Positions 45,395-54,130 of a stretch of 64,000 nt of DNA are shown in pieces (the first letter of the stretch is position 1; each line of letters begins with the position of its first letter). The stretch covers positions 1-64,000 of the forward strand of contig CAWGCS010000001.1 of NCBI GenBank assembly GCA_963821235.1, given 5' to 3'. This DNA is from CTSoil-043 sp963821235. GTDB lineage: Bacteria; Chloroflexota; Limnocylindria; Limnocylindrales; CSP1-4. The position numbers were made by a program, and so were the translations under genes. The notes under the pieces are model-generated. The model made no database searches and was not told where the DNA came from. It saw only the letters and a list, made by a program, of their open reading frames with translations.

Positions 45395-46891
45395 CTAGTC
45401 GACCCAGCCGAACGTACGGGTGACGGCCTTCTTCCACTGCGCGTACTCGGCGTCGACCTTGGCGGCGTCCATCGTCGGATGCCACTCGTGGTCCTTCGCC
45501 CAGTTGGCGCGCAGGTCCTCGACCGCGTTCCAGAACCCGACCGCCAGGCCGGCCGCGTAGGCGGCGCCGAGCGCCGTCGTCTCCGCGACCTTCGGCCGGA
45601 TGACCGGGACCTTCAGAACGTCGGACTGGAACTGCATGAGGAGGTTGTTGTAGACCATGCCGCCATCGACCTTGAGGGCCGTCAGCGGAACGCCGGAGTC
45701 GGCGTTCATCGCGTCGAGAACCTCGCGGGTCTGCCACGCGGTCGCCTCGAGGACGGCACGCGCGATGTGGCCCTTGTTGACGTACCGGGTGAGGCCGGCG
45801 ATCACGCCGCGGGCATCGTTCTTCCAGTACGGCGCGAAGAGGCCGGAGAACGCCGGGACGAAGTAGACACCACCGTTGTCCTCGACCGTCGCGGCGAGGG
45901 CCTCGATGTCGGGCGACTTCTCGATCATCGCCAGGTTGTCGCGGACCCACTGGACGAGGGCGCCGGTGATGGCGATCGAGCCCTCGAGGGCGTACACGGC
46001 CGGCTGGCTGCCGATCTTGTAGCCGAGGGTCGTCAGGAGGCCGCTCTTGCTCGGGACAGCCTTCGTGCCCGTGTTGAGGAGCATGAAGCAGCCCGTGCCG
46101 TAGGTGTTCTTCGCCTCGCCGGGCGAGAAGCAGGTCTGGCCGAAGAGGGCGGCCTGCTGGTCGCCGAGGTCGCCGGCGACCGGGACGCCGGCGAGGTCGC
46201 CGTTGGCCTTGCCGTAGACCTCGGAGGAGGCCTTGACGTTGGGGAGCATCGCCCGCGGGACGCCGAGGAGCTTGATGATCTCGGGATCCCAGTCGAGGGT
46301 GGAGTAGTTGAAGAGGAGGGTCCGGCTCGCGTTCGTGACGTCCGTCACGTGGACGCCGCCCGACGGGCCGCCGGTCAGGTTCCAGATGCACCAGGTGTCG
46401 ATGTTGCCGAAGAGGAGGTTCCCCGCCTCGGCCTCGGCGCGAGCGCCGGCGACGTTGTCGAGGATCCACTTGATCTTGGGGCCGGAGAAGTAGGTCGCCA
46501 GCGGCAGGCCCGTCTTGGGGCGGAGGCGGTCGGGGCCCCCGTCCTTCTCGAGCATGTCGCAGATGTCCTTCGTCCGGGTGTCCTGCCAGACGATGGCGTT
46601 GTAGACCGGCTTGCCGGTCCGGCGGTCCCAGACGACCGTCGTCTCGCGCTGGTTGGTGACGCCGACCGCGGCGAGGTCAGCGGCGGTGATGCCGGCCTTG
46701 GCGAGGGCGCCCCGGATGACCTCGACGCTGCGCGTCCAGATCTCCATCGGGTCGTGCTCGACCCAGCCCGGCTTCGGGTAGATCTGCTCGTGCTCCTTCT
46801 GGTCCACGGCCACGACCTGTCCGGCGTGGTCGAAGACCATGAAGCGGGTGCTCGTGGTCCCCTGGTCGAGGGCCCCCACGTACTTCGTCAT
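45395..46891 (-). CDS. glpK: Glycerol kinase
   Basis: 498 residues, FGGY family at full length. N-terminal GALDQGTTSTRFMVFD, TNQRETTVVWDRRTGKP, GDQQAALFGQ, FVPAFSGLFAPYWKNDARG and LKVDGGMVYNNLLMQFQ. Phosphorylates glycerol to G3P. Ribosome binding site GGGAG before ATG 46891. Sits between the DHA kinase genes and glpA. Confidence 0.95.
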   Translation of the reverse strand: MTKYVGALDQGTTSTRFMVFDHAGQVVAVDQKEHEQIYPKPGWVEHDPMEIWTRSVEVIRGALAKAGITAADLAAVGVTNQRETTVVWDRRTGKPVYNAIVWQDTRTKDICDMLEKDGGPDRLRPKTGLPLATYFSGPKIKWILDNVAGARAEAEAGNLLFGNIDTWCIWNLTGGPSGGVHVTDVTNASRTLLFNYSTLDWDPEIIKLLGVPRAMLPNVKASSEVYGKANGDLAGVPVAGDLGDQQAALFGQTCFSPGEAKNTYGTGCFMLLNTGTKAVPSKSGLLTTLGYKIGSQPAVYALEGSIAITGALVQWVRDNLAMIEKSPDIEALAATVEDNGGVYFVPAFSGLFAPYWKNDARGVIAGLTRYVNKGHIARAVLEATAWQTREVLDAMNADSGVPLTALKVDGGMVYNNLLMQFQSDVLKVPVIRPKVAETTALGAAYAAGLAVGFWNAVEDLRANWAKDHEWHPTMDAAKVDAEYAQWKKAVTRTFGWVD

Positions 46892-46930
46892 GTGCGTCTC
46901 CCGATAAACGGTTGACCCCGATATGCCGGG

Positions 46931-47563
46931 CTAGAGCCCGGCCCAGACCTCTGCGGCAGCCCGCAGCAGGAGATGGGTGGATGTCGCCCCGGGATCCTGG
47001 TGCCCGGCCGACCGCTCGCCGAGGTAGCTCGCCCGGCCCTTGCGGGCCACGAGCGGCACCGTGGCGAGCATGCCCTCCTGCGCCCCGTCGGCCATCCGTG
47101 CCACGGCGCTGCCGATGGTGGCTCCATCGGTCATCGCGGCCCGAAGGGCATCGCGGGCGGGCAAGAGGGCGTCGACCATGGTCTTGTCGCCGGGCTCGGC
47201 CTTCCCGATCCGGAGGACGCCGCCCAGGCCCGTCTCGAAGGCCATGGCGAACTCCTCCAGGGTGAGTGCCTCCTTCCCGATGACGGCACCGCCCATCTGC
47301 ATGAAGAACATCCCGTAGAGCGGGCCGCTGGCCCCCCCGACTGTCGAGACGAGGGTCGTGCCGACGGTCTTGAGGGCCGTCCCGACGTCCATGGCGGCAA
47401 GGCTGTCGAGCTTGCCGACCACGGCCGTGAAGCCGCGGTCCATGTTGATCCCGTGATCGGCATCGCCGATCGCCGAATCGAGGTCGGTGAGGTAGGCCTT
47501 GTTGGCCGCCACGTCGGCGGCGAATCGGCGCACCCAGGCGAGGACGTCGTCCTTCGAGATCAT
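46931..47563 (-). CDS. dhaL: Dihydroxyacetone kinase ADP-binding subunit DhaL (copy 1)
   Basis: 210 residues. Metal/ADP motifs: GDADHGINMDRGF (Asp34, Asp36, His37), VGGASGPLYGMFF, GDKTMVDALLPA and ARKGRASYLGERSAGHQDPGA. DhaL holds ADP, which is rephosphorylated by DhaM instead of exchanged. Follows dhaK by 52 bp. Confidence 0.92.
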   Translation of the reverse strand: MISKDDVLAWVRRFAADVAANKAYLTDLDSAIGDADHGINMDRGFTAVVGKLDSLAAMDVGTALKTVGTTLVSTVGGASGPLYGMFFMQMGGAVIGKEALTLEEFAMAFETGLGGVLRIGKAEPGDKTMVDALLPARDALRAAMTDGATIGSAVARMADGAQEGMLATVPLVARKGRASYLGERSAGHQDPGATSTHLLLRAAAEVWAGL

Positions 47564-47615
47564 TCGCGGCTCCGTTCCCGCTCCAGGGATGCTGACGTGA
47601 GGTTGACGGACCGGC

Positions 47616-48614
47616 TCAGAGGCCCCAGCGGAGGCCCGGCGTCAGGACCGGAGCGTCCCAGTACTTCGTCAGCTCGTCGTCGAGGCGAAGCAGCGTGATC
47701 GAGCAACCCGCCATCTCGAGCGAGGTGATGTAGTTGCCGACGAGGTTGCGGGTGATCGTGATCCCGCGCGCGTCGAGGATCTTCTTCAGCTCCGCGAAGA
47801 TGACGTAGAGCTCGATGAGCGGCGTGCCGCCCATCCCGTTCACGAAGGCGAGGACGCGGTCTCCGGAGGCGAACGGGAGGTCGTCGAGGATGGGCGTGGC
47901 GAGCATCTTGGTGATCTCGGCCGCGGAGGCGATCTTCATCCGCGTCCGGCCCGGCTCGCCGTGGATCCCGATGCCGATCTCCATCTCGTCGTCGCCGAGC
48001 TCGAACGTCGGCTTGCCGGCGGCCGGGACCGTGCAGCTCGTGAGGGCCATGCCCATCGAGCGGACGTTGTCCTGGACCTTCTGGCAGAGCGCCGTGACCG
48101 TCGCGAGGTTGGCGCCCGCCTCTGCGGCGGCACCGACGATCTTCTCGGCGAGGACAGTCCCGCCGACGCCGCGGCGACCCGCGGTGTAGAGCGAGTCCTT
48201 GACGGCGACGTCGTCCGCGATGACGACGCTGGTGACCTCGATCCCCTCGGCCCGGGCCATCTCGGCCGCGAGCTCGAAGTTCATGATGTCGCCCGTGTAG
48301 TTCTTCACGATGTGGAGGACGCCGGCGCCGCCGTCGACCGCCTTGGTCGCGGCGAGCATCTGATCCGGGACCGGCGAGGTGAAGACCGCGCCAGGGCAGG
48401 CCGCATCGAGCATGCCACGCCCGACGAAGCCGCCGTGCATCGGCTCGTGCCCGCTGCCGCCGCCGGAGATGACGCCGACCTTGCCGGCCTTGGGGGCGTC
48501 CGCGCGCACGACCACGTTGGGCGCGATGACGCGGACGAGATCCGCATGCGCCGCGGCCACGCCGGCGAGGGCGTCGTCGACGACGGTGTCGGGGGCGTTG
48601 ATGAGCTTCTTCAT
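47616..48614 (-). CDS. dhaK: Dihydroxyacetone kinase substrate-binding subunit DhaK
   Basis: 332 residues. Substrate residues match E. coli numbering exactly: His56 in SGHEP, Asp109 in YTGDI and His218 in GIHGE, the histidine that binds dihydroxyacetone covalently. It takes the phosphate from DhaL-ADP/ATP. Strong ribosome binding site AGGAGG before ATG 48614. The only DhaK in the window, shared by three DhaL and two DhaM paralogues. Confidence 0.95.
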   Translation of the reverse strand: MKKLINAPDTVVDDALAGVAAAHADLVRVIAPNVVVRADAPKAGKVGVISGGGSGHEPMHGGFVGRGMLDAACPGAVFTSPVPDQMLAATKAVDGGAGVLHIVKNYTGDIMNFELAAEMARAEGIEVTSVVIADDVAVKDSLYTAGRRGVGGTVLAEKIVGAAAEAGANLATVTALCQKVQDNVRSMGMALTSCTVPAAGKPTFELGDDEMEIGIGIHGEPGRTRMKIASAAEITKMLATPILDDLPFASGDRVLAFVNGMGGTPLIELYVIFAELKKILDARGITITRNLVGNYITSLEMAGCSITLLRLDDELTKYWDAPVLTPGLRWGL

Positions 48615-48723
48615 CCGTTCCTCCTGCTACGTGATGCCGGGTGCTCGGGAACGTGCCATGGACGGGTGCGCGCCGGCGGCGAGGCCGTGAGGCCGCCGGC
48701 GCGCGGGAGTTGCGGGCGCGAGG

Positions 48724-49482
48724 CTACGAGATGACCTTGGCGACGAAGTTGGTGATCCCGTAGTTGAAGGCGATCCAGCCGAGGGCGCCGCCGATGAGCG
48801 GACCGACGACGGGGATCCAGGAATAGCCCCAATCCGAGCCGCCCTTGCCCGGGATGGGCAGGATGGCGTGCATGATCCGCGGCCCCAGGTCGCGGGCGGG
48901 GTTGATCGCGTACCCGGTCGTCGGGCCGAGGGCGAGGCCGATCACCAGGACGAGGAGGGCCCACGCGAGCGCGCCACCGATGGCCGGCGATGCGCCACCG
49001 GCGAGGCTGAACCCGATGAAGACCAGGGCGAACGTGCCGATGATCTCCGAGATGAGGTTCCAGGTCGTGTTGCGGATGGCCGGCGCGGTCGAGAAGACCG
49101 CCAGCTTGAGTCCCGGGTCCTCGGTCTCTGCCCAATGCGGGTAGTAGTGGAGGAAGACCAGGAACGCGCCGATCATGGCGCCCACCATCTGGCCGGCCCA
49201 GTAGACGATCAGCGAGTCGACGCCGAACGAGCCGTTGTTGACGGTGCTGTCCAGGAAGACCGCGAGCGTCACCGCCGGGTTGATGTGGGCCCCGGTGAAC
49301 TGACCGGCAACGGCGATGCCCGAGAACACCGCGAAGGCCCATGCCATGGTGATGACGATCCAGCCGCTCGCGTTCGCCTTCGTCTTGGCGAGCAGGACGC
49401 CAGCGACGACGCCATCGCCGAGGAGGATCAGGATCATCGTCCCGAGGACCTCCCCAAAGAACTTCTCACCCATGAATTCCAT
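48724..49482 (-). CDS. glpF: Glycerol facilitator (aquaglyceroporin)
   Basis: 252 residues, six helices. NPA boxes at Asn68 (AHINPAVTL) and Asn195 (YAINPARDLGP). The Asp after NPAR is the glycerol-facilitator signature, as opposed to the Ser of aquaporins. It admits glycerol by passive diffusion. ATG 49482 preceded by GGGAGAG. First gene after the 315 bp regulatory gap. Confidence 0.93.
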   Translation of the reverse strand: MEFMGEKFFGEVLGTMILILLGDGVVAGVLLAKTKANASGWIVITMAWAFAVFSGIAVAGQFTGAHINPAVTLAVFLDSTVNNGSFGVDSLIVYWAGQMVGAMIGAFLVFLHYYPHWAETEDPGLKLAVFSTAPAIRNTTWNLISEIIGTFALVFIGFSLAGGASPAIGGALAWALLVLVIGLALGPTTGYAINPARDLGPRIMHAILPIPGKGGSDWGYSWIPVVGPLIGGALGWIAFNYGITNFVAKVIS

Positions 49483-49797
49483 GCTCTCTCCCTTTGGGTG
49501 TGGAAGCGCGCCATACGCGCGGAGGGCGACACGTCGTCGCCGATCGACTGAGGATCCGGCGAGCGAGCACCCGGTATGGGCTCGCCGGGCGGGGCACAGC
49601 ACGATCTGCCGGAGTGCGTCCCTCCCGTTCGTGTCGCGGCACGGCCCCGGGCCGCGCGACCGTCTGGGCGCGGTCGGCGCACAGTGCCCGCCGGCACCGT
49701 TGCAGGAAGGTTACGACCGGGCACGCCCCGGAATCGTCAAGACATTGTCCAGAATCGTGAGACGGCAATCGGGAGGGCGCCCCGGCGCGTTGCGGCC
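49483..49797 (-). promoter_or_regulatory. 315-bp gene-free region upstream of glpF
   Basis: No gene seen. Towards its upstream end is a palindromic element CAAGACATTGTCCAG (49738-49752) overlapping a minus-strand TTGACG (-35 like, 49735-49740); a -10 is not convincing. Transcription from here would leave a leader of about 200 nt before glpF. A likely site of control for the glycerol operon. Confidence 0.4.
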
Positions 49798-50457
49798 TCA
49801 GCCCGCGACGGTGGCGTCGGCCAGGGCGCGGAGGAGGATGGCGGCCGACGCCGCCCCGGGATCGAGGTGGCCGATCGATCGCTCCCCCAGGTAGCTGGCC
49901 CGGCCCTTGGTCGCCAGAAGGGGCACCGTCCCCTCCGCGCCGGCCTCGGCGGCCGCCGCCGCATGCCAGACGGCCGTGGCCAGGCTGGCCCCCTCCCCGA
50001 CCGTCGCCGCGCACGCGTCGCGGGCCGGGACGAGGGCGTCGAGCATCGTCTTCTCGCCGGGCGCGGCCCGGCCCAGGGCCCCGATCGCGTCGACGGCCGC
50101 CGAGAGCGCGGCCGAGGCGCGCGCCTCGCGGGTGGCCGCCGGGCCGGACGCCTCCGCCGCGTCCAGCGCCGCCAGCGAGGCGCCGGCACGCTGGAACCCC
50201 CGGCCGTAGAGGGCGCCGCTCGCCCCGCCGACGGTCCCCATCAGGACGCGACCGGCGGCCTCCATGACCGCGGCGGACGGGCCGTCCGGGAGCTCGCCCG
50301 CGTCGATGCGCCGGGCCAGCTCGCGGAAGCCGCGGTCGAGGTTGATCCCGTGGTCGCCGTCGCCGATGGCGGCGTCGAGGTCGGTGAGCCGCTCGCGCGC
50401 CTCGGCGACGCGTACCGCCGCCAGCCGCAGCCAGCGGACGAGGAGGTCGTCCGTCAC
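49798..50457 (-). CDS. dhaL: DhaL paralogue (copy 2)
   Basis: 219 residues from GTG 50457 (GTGA overlap with dhaM2). Complete motifs: GDGDHGINLDRGF, VGGASGALYG, GEKTMLDALVPA (Glu where the others have Asp) and KGRASYLGERSIGHLDPGA. Together with dhaM2 it makes a second two-gene phosphorelay unit upstream of glpF, without its own dhaK. Confidence 0.9.
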   Translation of the reverse strand: MTDDLLVRWLRLAAVRVAEARERLTDLDAAIGDGDHGINLDRGFRELARRIDAGELPDGPSAAVMEAAGRVLMGTVGGASGALYGRGFQRAGASLAALDAAEASGPAATREARASAALSAAVDAIGALGRAAPGEKTMLDALVPARDACAATVGEGASLATAVWHAAAAAEAGAEGTVPLLATKGRASYLGERSIGHLDPGAASAAILLRALADATVAG

Positions 50458-50882
50458 GAGCCGGCCCCGGCCGGCCAGTCGGGGGGGAGCTTCTCCGTGT
50501 CGCGCTCCGCGTCGGCGACGGCGAGGACGCGCTCGAGGGACGACCCGCCCGCAGCCTCCACCGCGGCCCGCACCGCTCCCTCGACGAGGGGCCCGCGACT
50601 CACCCGGATGCGGGCCCGGTCGGCCGGCCGCAGCTCCTCGAGGGCGATCTCGAGGGCGAGGGCCGCGCTCCCGAGGTCGAAGAGGACGACCACACCCTCG
50701 CCCCCGGAGGCCGCCAGCCCTGCCCGCAGGGCGCCGAGGATCGTCGGGCTGCTCGTCCCCAGGTTGCCGACCGCGGTCCCCCCGGCGGTTGCCACCGGCA
50801 CGGTCGGAGAGCTCTGGGCGACCATCGCCCGGAGGGCCCGGAGCAGCTCCGGGCTGTGGCCCACCAGCACCAGCGCGATCAT
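50454..50882 (-). CDS. dhaM: DhaM EIIA-type phosphocarrier (copy 2)
   Basis: 142 residues from ATG 50882. Phospho-His9 in LVLVGHSPELLRA; GGTAVGNLGTSSPTI and VVLFDLGSAALALE as in DhaM. The C-terminus is a little longer than copy 1 (Pro-rich). Divergent from dhaL3 across 79 bp. It may serve DhaL2, or act as the phosphate donor in the signalling unit. Confidence 0.88.
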   Translation of the reverse strand: MIALVLVGHSPELLRALRAMVAQSSPTVPVATAGGTAVGNLGTSSPTILGALRAGLAASGGEGVVVLFDLGSAALALEIALEELRPADRARIRVSRGPLVEGAVRAAVEAAGGSSLERVLAVADAERDTEKLPPDWPAGAGS

Positions 50883-50945
50883 CGCGACCAGGCTCCCGTC
50901 CGACGGCAGTCGGGCGACGGCGTCGCACGGCGTCGCCGGCCGCCG

Positions 50946-50951
50946 TAGACT
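50946..50951 (+). promoter_or_regulatory. Possible leaderless -10 element TAGACT of the dhaL3 operon
   Basis: TAGACT ends 10 bp before ATG 50962 with no Shine-Dalgarno between, in the divergent gap between dhaM2 and dhaL3. Confidence 0.35.
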
Positions 50952-50961
50952 CAGGCGGCCC

Positions 50962-51675
50962 ATGAAGAGGATAGGGTCCCCGGCACTCCCTCCGCAGGCC
51001 GGTCCCGCCCCGGCCGCGCACGATGCGCTGGCCGCGCACGACGTGGTCCGTTTCGTCGAGCGCGCCGCTGCCACGCTGGTGCGCCACGAGGCGCTCCTCG
51101 ACCGCCTCGATGCCGCCCTCGGCGACGGAGACCACGGCTCGAACATGGCCATCGGGTTCGCGGTCGCCGTGCCCGCCGCTCGGGCCGCGCTCATCGAGCA
51201 TCCCAACGACGTCGGCGAGCTGCTCCGGATGCTCGGGCACACCCTGGTGGCGAGCGTGGGGGGGGCGAGCGGCCCGCTCTACGGGACTGCCTTCATCGAA
51301 GCGGGCTTCGCCCTGGCGGGGACACCGACGGCCGGGCCACGCGAGCTTGCGGCCGCGCTCGAGGCGGGCCGGGCCGGGCTCGCCCGCCGGGGTCGCTGCG
51401 CCGTCGGCGACAAGACGATCCTCGATGCGCTCGACCCGGCGATCCGGGCGCTCCGGACCTCGGCCGACGCCGGGGCGCCATTCGAGACGTGCATCGCAGC
51501 TGCCGTCGGCGGGGCCCGGGACGGCATGCGCGCCACCATCCCCCTCGTGGCGCGCCGCGGCCTGGCCCTGCGCCTGGGCGAGCGCTCGCGCGGCCATCGC
51601 GACCCAGGAGCCACGTCCTGCTTCCTGCTCCTCGGGTCGATGGCCCGGGTCGTCCGCCACGGCGTGCCCGCATGA
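50962..51675 (+). CDS. DhaL paralogue (copy 3) coupled to a two-component system
   Basis: 237 residues. Metal site GDGDHGSNM (Asp55, Asp57, His58), VGGASGPLYGTAF and GDKTILDALDPA are kept, but the C-terminal consensus K-G-R-A-S-Y-L-G-E-R-S is changed to RRGLALRLGERS. The protein has a 25-residue N-terminal extension. It overlaps the kinase gene by ATGA. In E. coli DhaL is a co-activator of the regulator DhaR, so a sensory role here is plausible; catalysis is also possible. Confidence 0.85.
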   Translation: MKRIGSPALPPQAGPAPAAHDALAAHDVVRFVERAAATLVRHEALLDRLDAALGDGDHGSNMAIGFAVAVPAARAALIEHPNDVGELLRMLGHTLVASVGGASGPLYGTAFIEAGFALAGTPTAGPRELAAALEAGRAGLARRGRCAVGDKTILDALDPAIRALRTSADAGAPFETCIAAAVGGARDGMRATIPLVARRGLALRLGERSRGHRDPGATSCFLLLGSMARVVRHGVPA

Positions 51676-53390
51676 CGGGCGCGTCGCGCCCAACCGTCCC
51701 GGCCGGGACGGTGGCCGCCACCCAGGGCATGGCCGCCCGGGACCTGGCCGCCCTGGAGGCCCGCATCGGCGAGCTGGAGGAGGAGCGGCGACGGATCTTC
51801 GAGGACGCCCAGCGGGAAGCCGACGCGGTCTTCGCCCAGTACCAGCTCAGCCAGCTCCTGGCCGCGGGCGGGAGCGTCCAGGAGATCGCGGCCGCAGTGC
51901 TGGCGGAGGTGGCGCGGGCCGTCGGCGCCGCGACCGCCGCCCTCTGGCTCGCCCGGCCGGCGGTCGCGACCCTCGAGCTGGTGGCGTCCGTCCCTGACGG
52001 CCCCGAAGCAGCCGCCCTCGGCGTCCCGGACGCCCCACCACGGGCGTTCGCCGATCTCGAGGACGCCCGGGCCTGGGCAGCAGCCCGATCCTGGAGCGGC
52101 AACGTCCTCCCTGAAGGCCGCTCGATGGTCGGGGGCGGCGAGGTCGCCCGCGACGCGGGCGCCGTCGGCTACCTCGCCGTGCGGGCCGCCCCGGGGGACC
52201 AGCTGGAGCCGGCTCACGCCCGCTACCTGGCCGGCGTCCGCCTGGAGCTGGCGGTCACCCTCCGCGCGGCCCAGCTCCGGGCATCCCTGGCCCGCGAGCA
52301 GGCGACGCTGGCAGCGATCCTCGAGGGGGCGACCGACGCCATCGTGGCCGTCGACGTGAACCGCCGGATCGTGCGCCTCAACGCCGCCGCCGCCTCGCTC
52401 GTCGGCATGTCCGCCGTCGTCGGGTCGGGGATGCACTGCTCCGAGCTGCTCGGCTGCGGCCGCCGGCCCCCGTACGGGTCGCGCCCCCTCGAGCGGCTCT
52501 GCGGCGCCCGCTGCCCGTTCCTCGACGTGCTGGAGTCAGGCCGCCCGATCGTCGCCCGCGAGATCGCCGTCCACCACCGCGACGGGACGGAGATCCCGGT
52601 GGCCGCCAGCGTCTCGCGGATGCCCACCCCCGACGGCGGCGCGGTGGCGGTCCTCCGCGACCTGCGCGCGTCGCGCTCCCTCGACGACGCGAAGACGAGC
52701 TTCGTGGCCGCCGTATCGCACGAGCTCCGGACGCCCCTCGCCCTCATCGACGGCTACTCGCAGAGCCTGCTCCACCTGGACCTCGACGCGGCCACCGCGC
52801 GGCGGCACGTCGAGCGGATCGCGGGCGCGGCGCAGCGCCTGGCGGCCCTGATCGACGACATCATCGACGTCAGCCAGGTCGAGAGCGACGCCCTCGTCCT
52901 GCGCCGGACCCCGGTGGCCGTCGACGGCCTCCTCCGCGCCTACCTCGCGGAGCGCGCCGAGGCGCCCGATGCGCGCGCCGTGTCGCTGACGCTCCCGCGG
53001 TCGCTGCCCCTCGTGGACGTCGACGCCACGCGGATCCGCCAGGTGATCGGCAACCTGGTCCAGAACGCCGAGAAGCATGCCGGGCGGTCGGCGACGATCC
53101 AGATCCGCGCCCGCCGGCTGGACGAGGCGACGGTCGTCGTCACGGTCGCCGACGACGGGCGCGGCATCGCCCCCGAGGACCGCGACCACGCCTTCGAGCG
53201 CTTCTACCGCGGCCAGCGGGTCCGCGAGTCGCGCGTCCCCGGCAGCGGCCTCGGGCTCTACCTCTGCCGGCGCATCGTCGAGGCCCATGGCGGGTGGATC
53301 CGCCTCGACGCCACGACCCGGGGGACCTCGGTCTCTCTCGGCCTCCCGGTCGCCACGATGCGCTCCTCCGTCCGCGAGGTGCAGGCGTGA
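51672..53390 (+). CDS. Soluble sensor histidine kinase (coiled coil-GAF-PAS-HisKA-HATPase)
   Basis: 572 residues, no membrane helix. A coiled coil at about residues 22-50, a GAF-like domain at 60-190, then a PAS domain at 205-330 with four cysteines (MHCSELLGCG and LCGARCPF). HisKA phospho-His350 in VSHELRTPLALI; HATPase N box NLVQNAEKHAG, G1 DDGRGIAPED and G2 GSGLGLYLCRRIV. Both flanking genes overlap it by 4 bp, so DhaL3, kinase and regulator are made together. Confidence 0.92.
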   Translation: MTGASRPTVPAGTVAATQGMAARDLAALEARIGELEEERRRIFEDAQREADAVFAQYQLSQLLAAGGSVQEIAAAVLAEVARAVGAATAALWLARPAVATLELVASVPDGPEAAALGVPDAPPRAFADLEDARAWAAARSWSGNVLPEGRSMVGGGEVARDAGAVGYLAVRAAPGDQLEPAHARYLAGVRLELAVTLRAAQLRASLAREQATLAAILEGATDAIVAVDVNRRIVRLNAAAASLVGMSAVVGSGMHCSELLGCGRRPPYGSRPLERLCGARCPFLDVLESGRPIVAREIAVHHRDGTEIPVAASVSRMPTPDGGAVAVLRDLRASRSLDDAKTSFVAAVSHELRTPLALIDGYSQSLLHLDLDAATARRHVERIAGAAQRLAALIDDIIDVSQVESDALVLRRTPVAVDGLLRAYLAERAEAPDARAVSLTLPRSLPLVDVDATRIRQVIGNLVQNAEKHAGRSATIQIRARRLDEATVVVTVADDGRGIAPEDRDHAFERFYRGQRVRESRVPGSGLGLYLCRRIVEAHGGWIRLDATTRGTSVSLGLPVATMRSSVREVQA

Positions 53391-54130
53391 CCGCCACCTC
53401 GCCGCGGATGCCCGGCCCGATCGCGGGGAACGGCGAGCGGATCCTCGTCGTCGAGGACGAGCCCGCCTTCGCCGAGCTGATCGCCCTCTGGCTGGAGCGG
53501 CACGGCTGGCAGGCGGAGATCGCGCCCGACGGCGCCCACGCCCTGCAGACGGTCGAGGCCCGGCCTCCCGACCTGATCGTGCTGGACCTCAGCCTGCCGC
53601 GGGTGGACGGCTGGCACGTCATCGAGCGGGTCCGGCAGAGCAGCCTCGTGCCGATCATCGTCGTCACCGCCCGGGGATCCGAGGCCGACAAGGTCCGTGG
53701 GCTGGCGATCGGCGCCGACGACTACGTCACCAAGCCGCTCAGCTTTCCCGAGCTGATCGCCCGTGTCGCCGCCGCCCTCCGGCGGGCCCGCGCGGCCGGG
53801 GGCGCGCCCAGCGAGGCAGCCACCATCGAGCACCCCGGGATCCGGATCGACGGGCGGAGCCACCGGGTCGAGGTCGACGAGCGGCCGCTCCACCTGACGC
53901 CCACCGAGTACCGCCTCCTGCGCCACCTCGCGGAGCGCCCCGGCGTCCTGGTGCCCCACGCCGACCTCCTCGTGGCCGTCTGGGGGCCCGGCTACCGCGA
54001 CGACCACCACCTCCTGCGGGTGGCGATCCGCAACCTCCGGGCGAAGCTCGGGGCGGCGACGGGCGGACGGCGCTACATCGAGACGGAGTACGGCCTGGGC
54101 TACCGCTTCTCCCCCGGCGACGGCAGCTGA
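53387..54130 (+). CDS. OmpR-family response regulator
   Basis: 247 residues from GTG 53387. Receiver domain with phospho-Asp67 (VLDLSLPRVDG), Lys116 (DDYVTKP) and acidic pair VEDE, then an OmpR winged helix (LTPTEYRLLRHLAERPG, RVAIRNLRAKLG, YIETEYGLGYRF). Cognate of the kinase. Candidate targets are the divergent dhaM2-dhaL2 promoter region and the region before glpF. Its last 31 bp overlap the convergent mfd gene. Confidence 0.93.
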   Translation: MTATSPRMPGPIAGNGERILVVEDEPAFAELIALWLERHGWQAEIAPDGAHALQTVEARPPDLIVLDLSLPRVDGWHVIERVRQSSLVPIIVVTARGSEADKVRGLAIGADDYVTKPLSFPELIARVAAALRRARAAGGAPSEAATIEHPGIRIDGRSHRVEVDERPLHLTPTEYRLLRHLAERPGVLVPHADLLVAVWGPGYRDDHHLLRVAIRNLRAKLGAATGGRRYIETEYGLGYRFSPGDGS

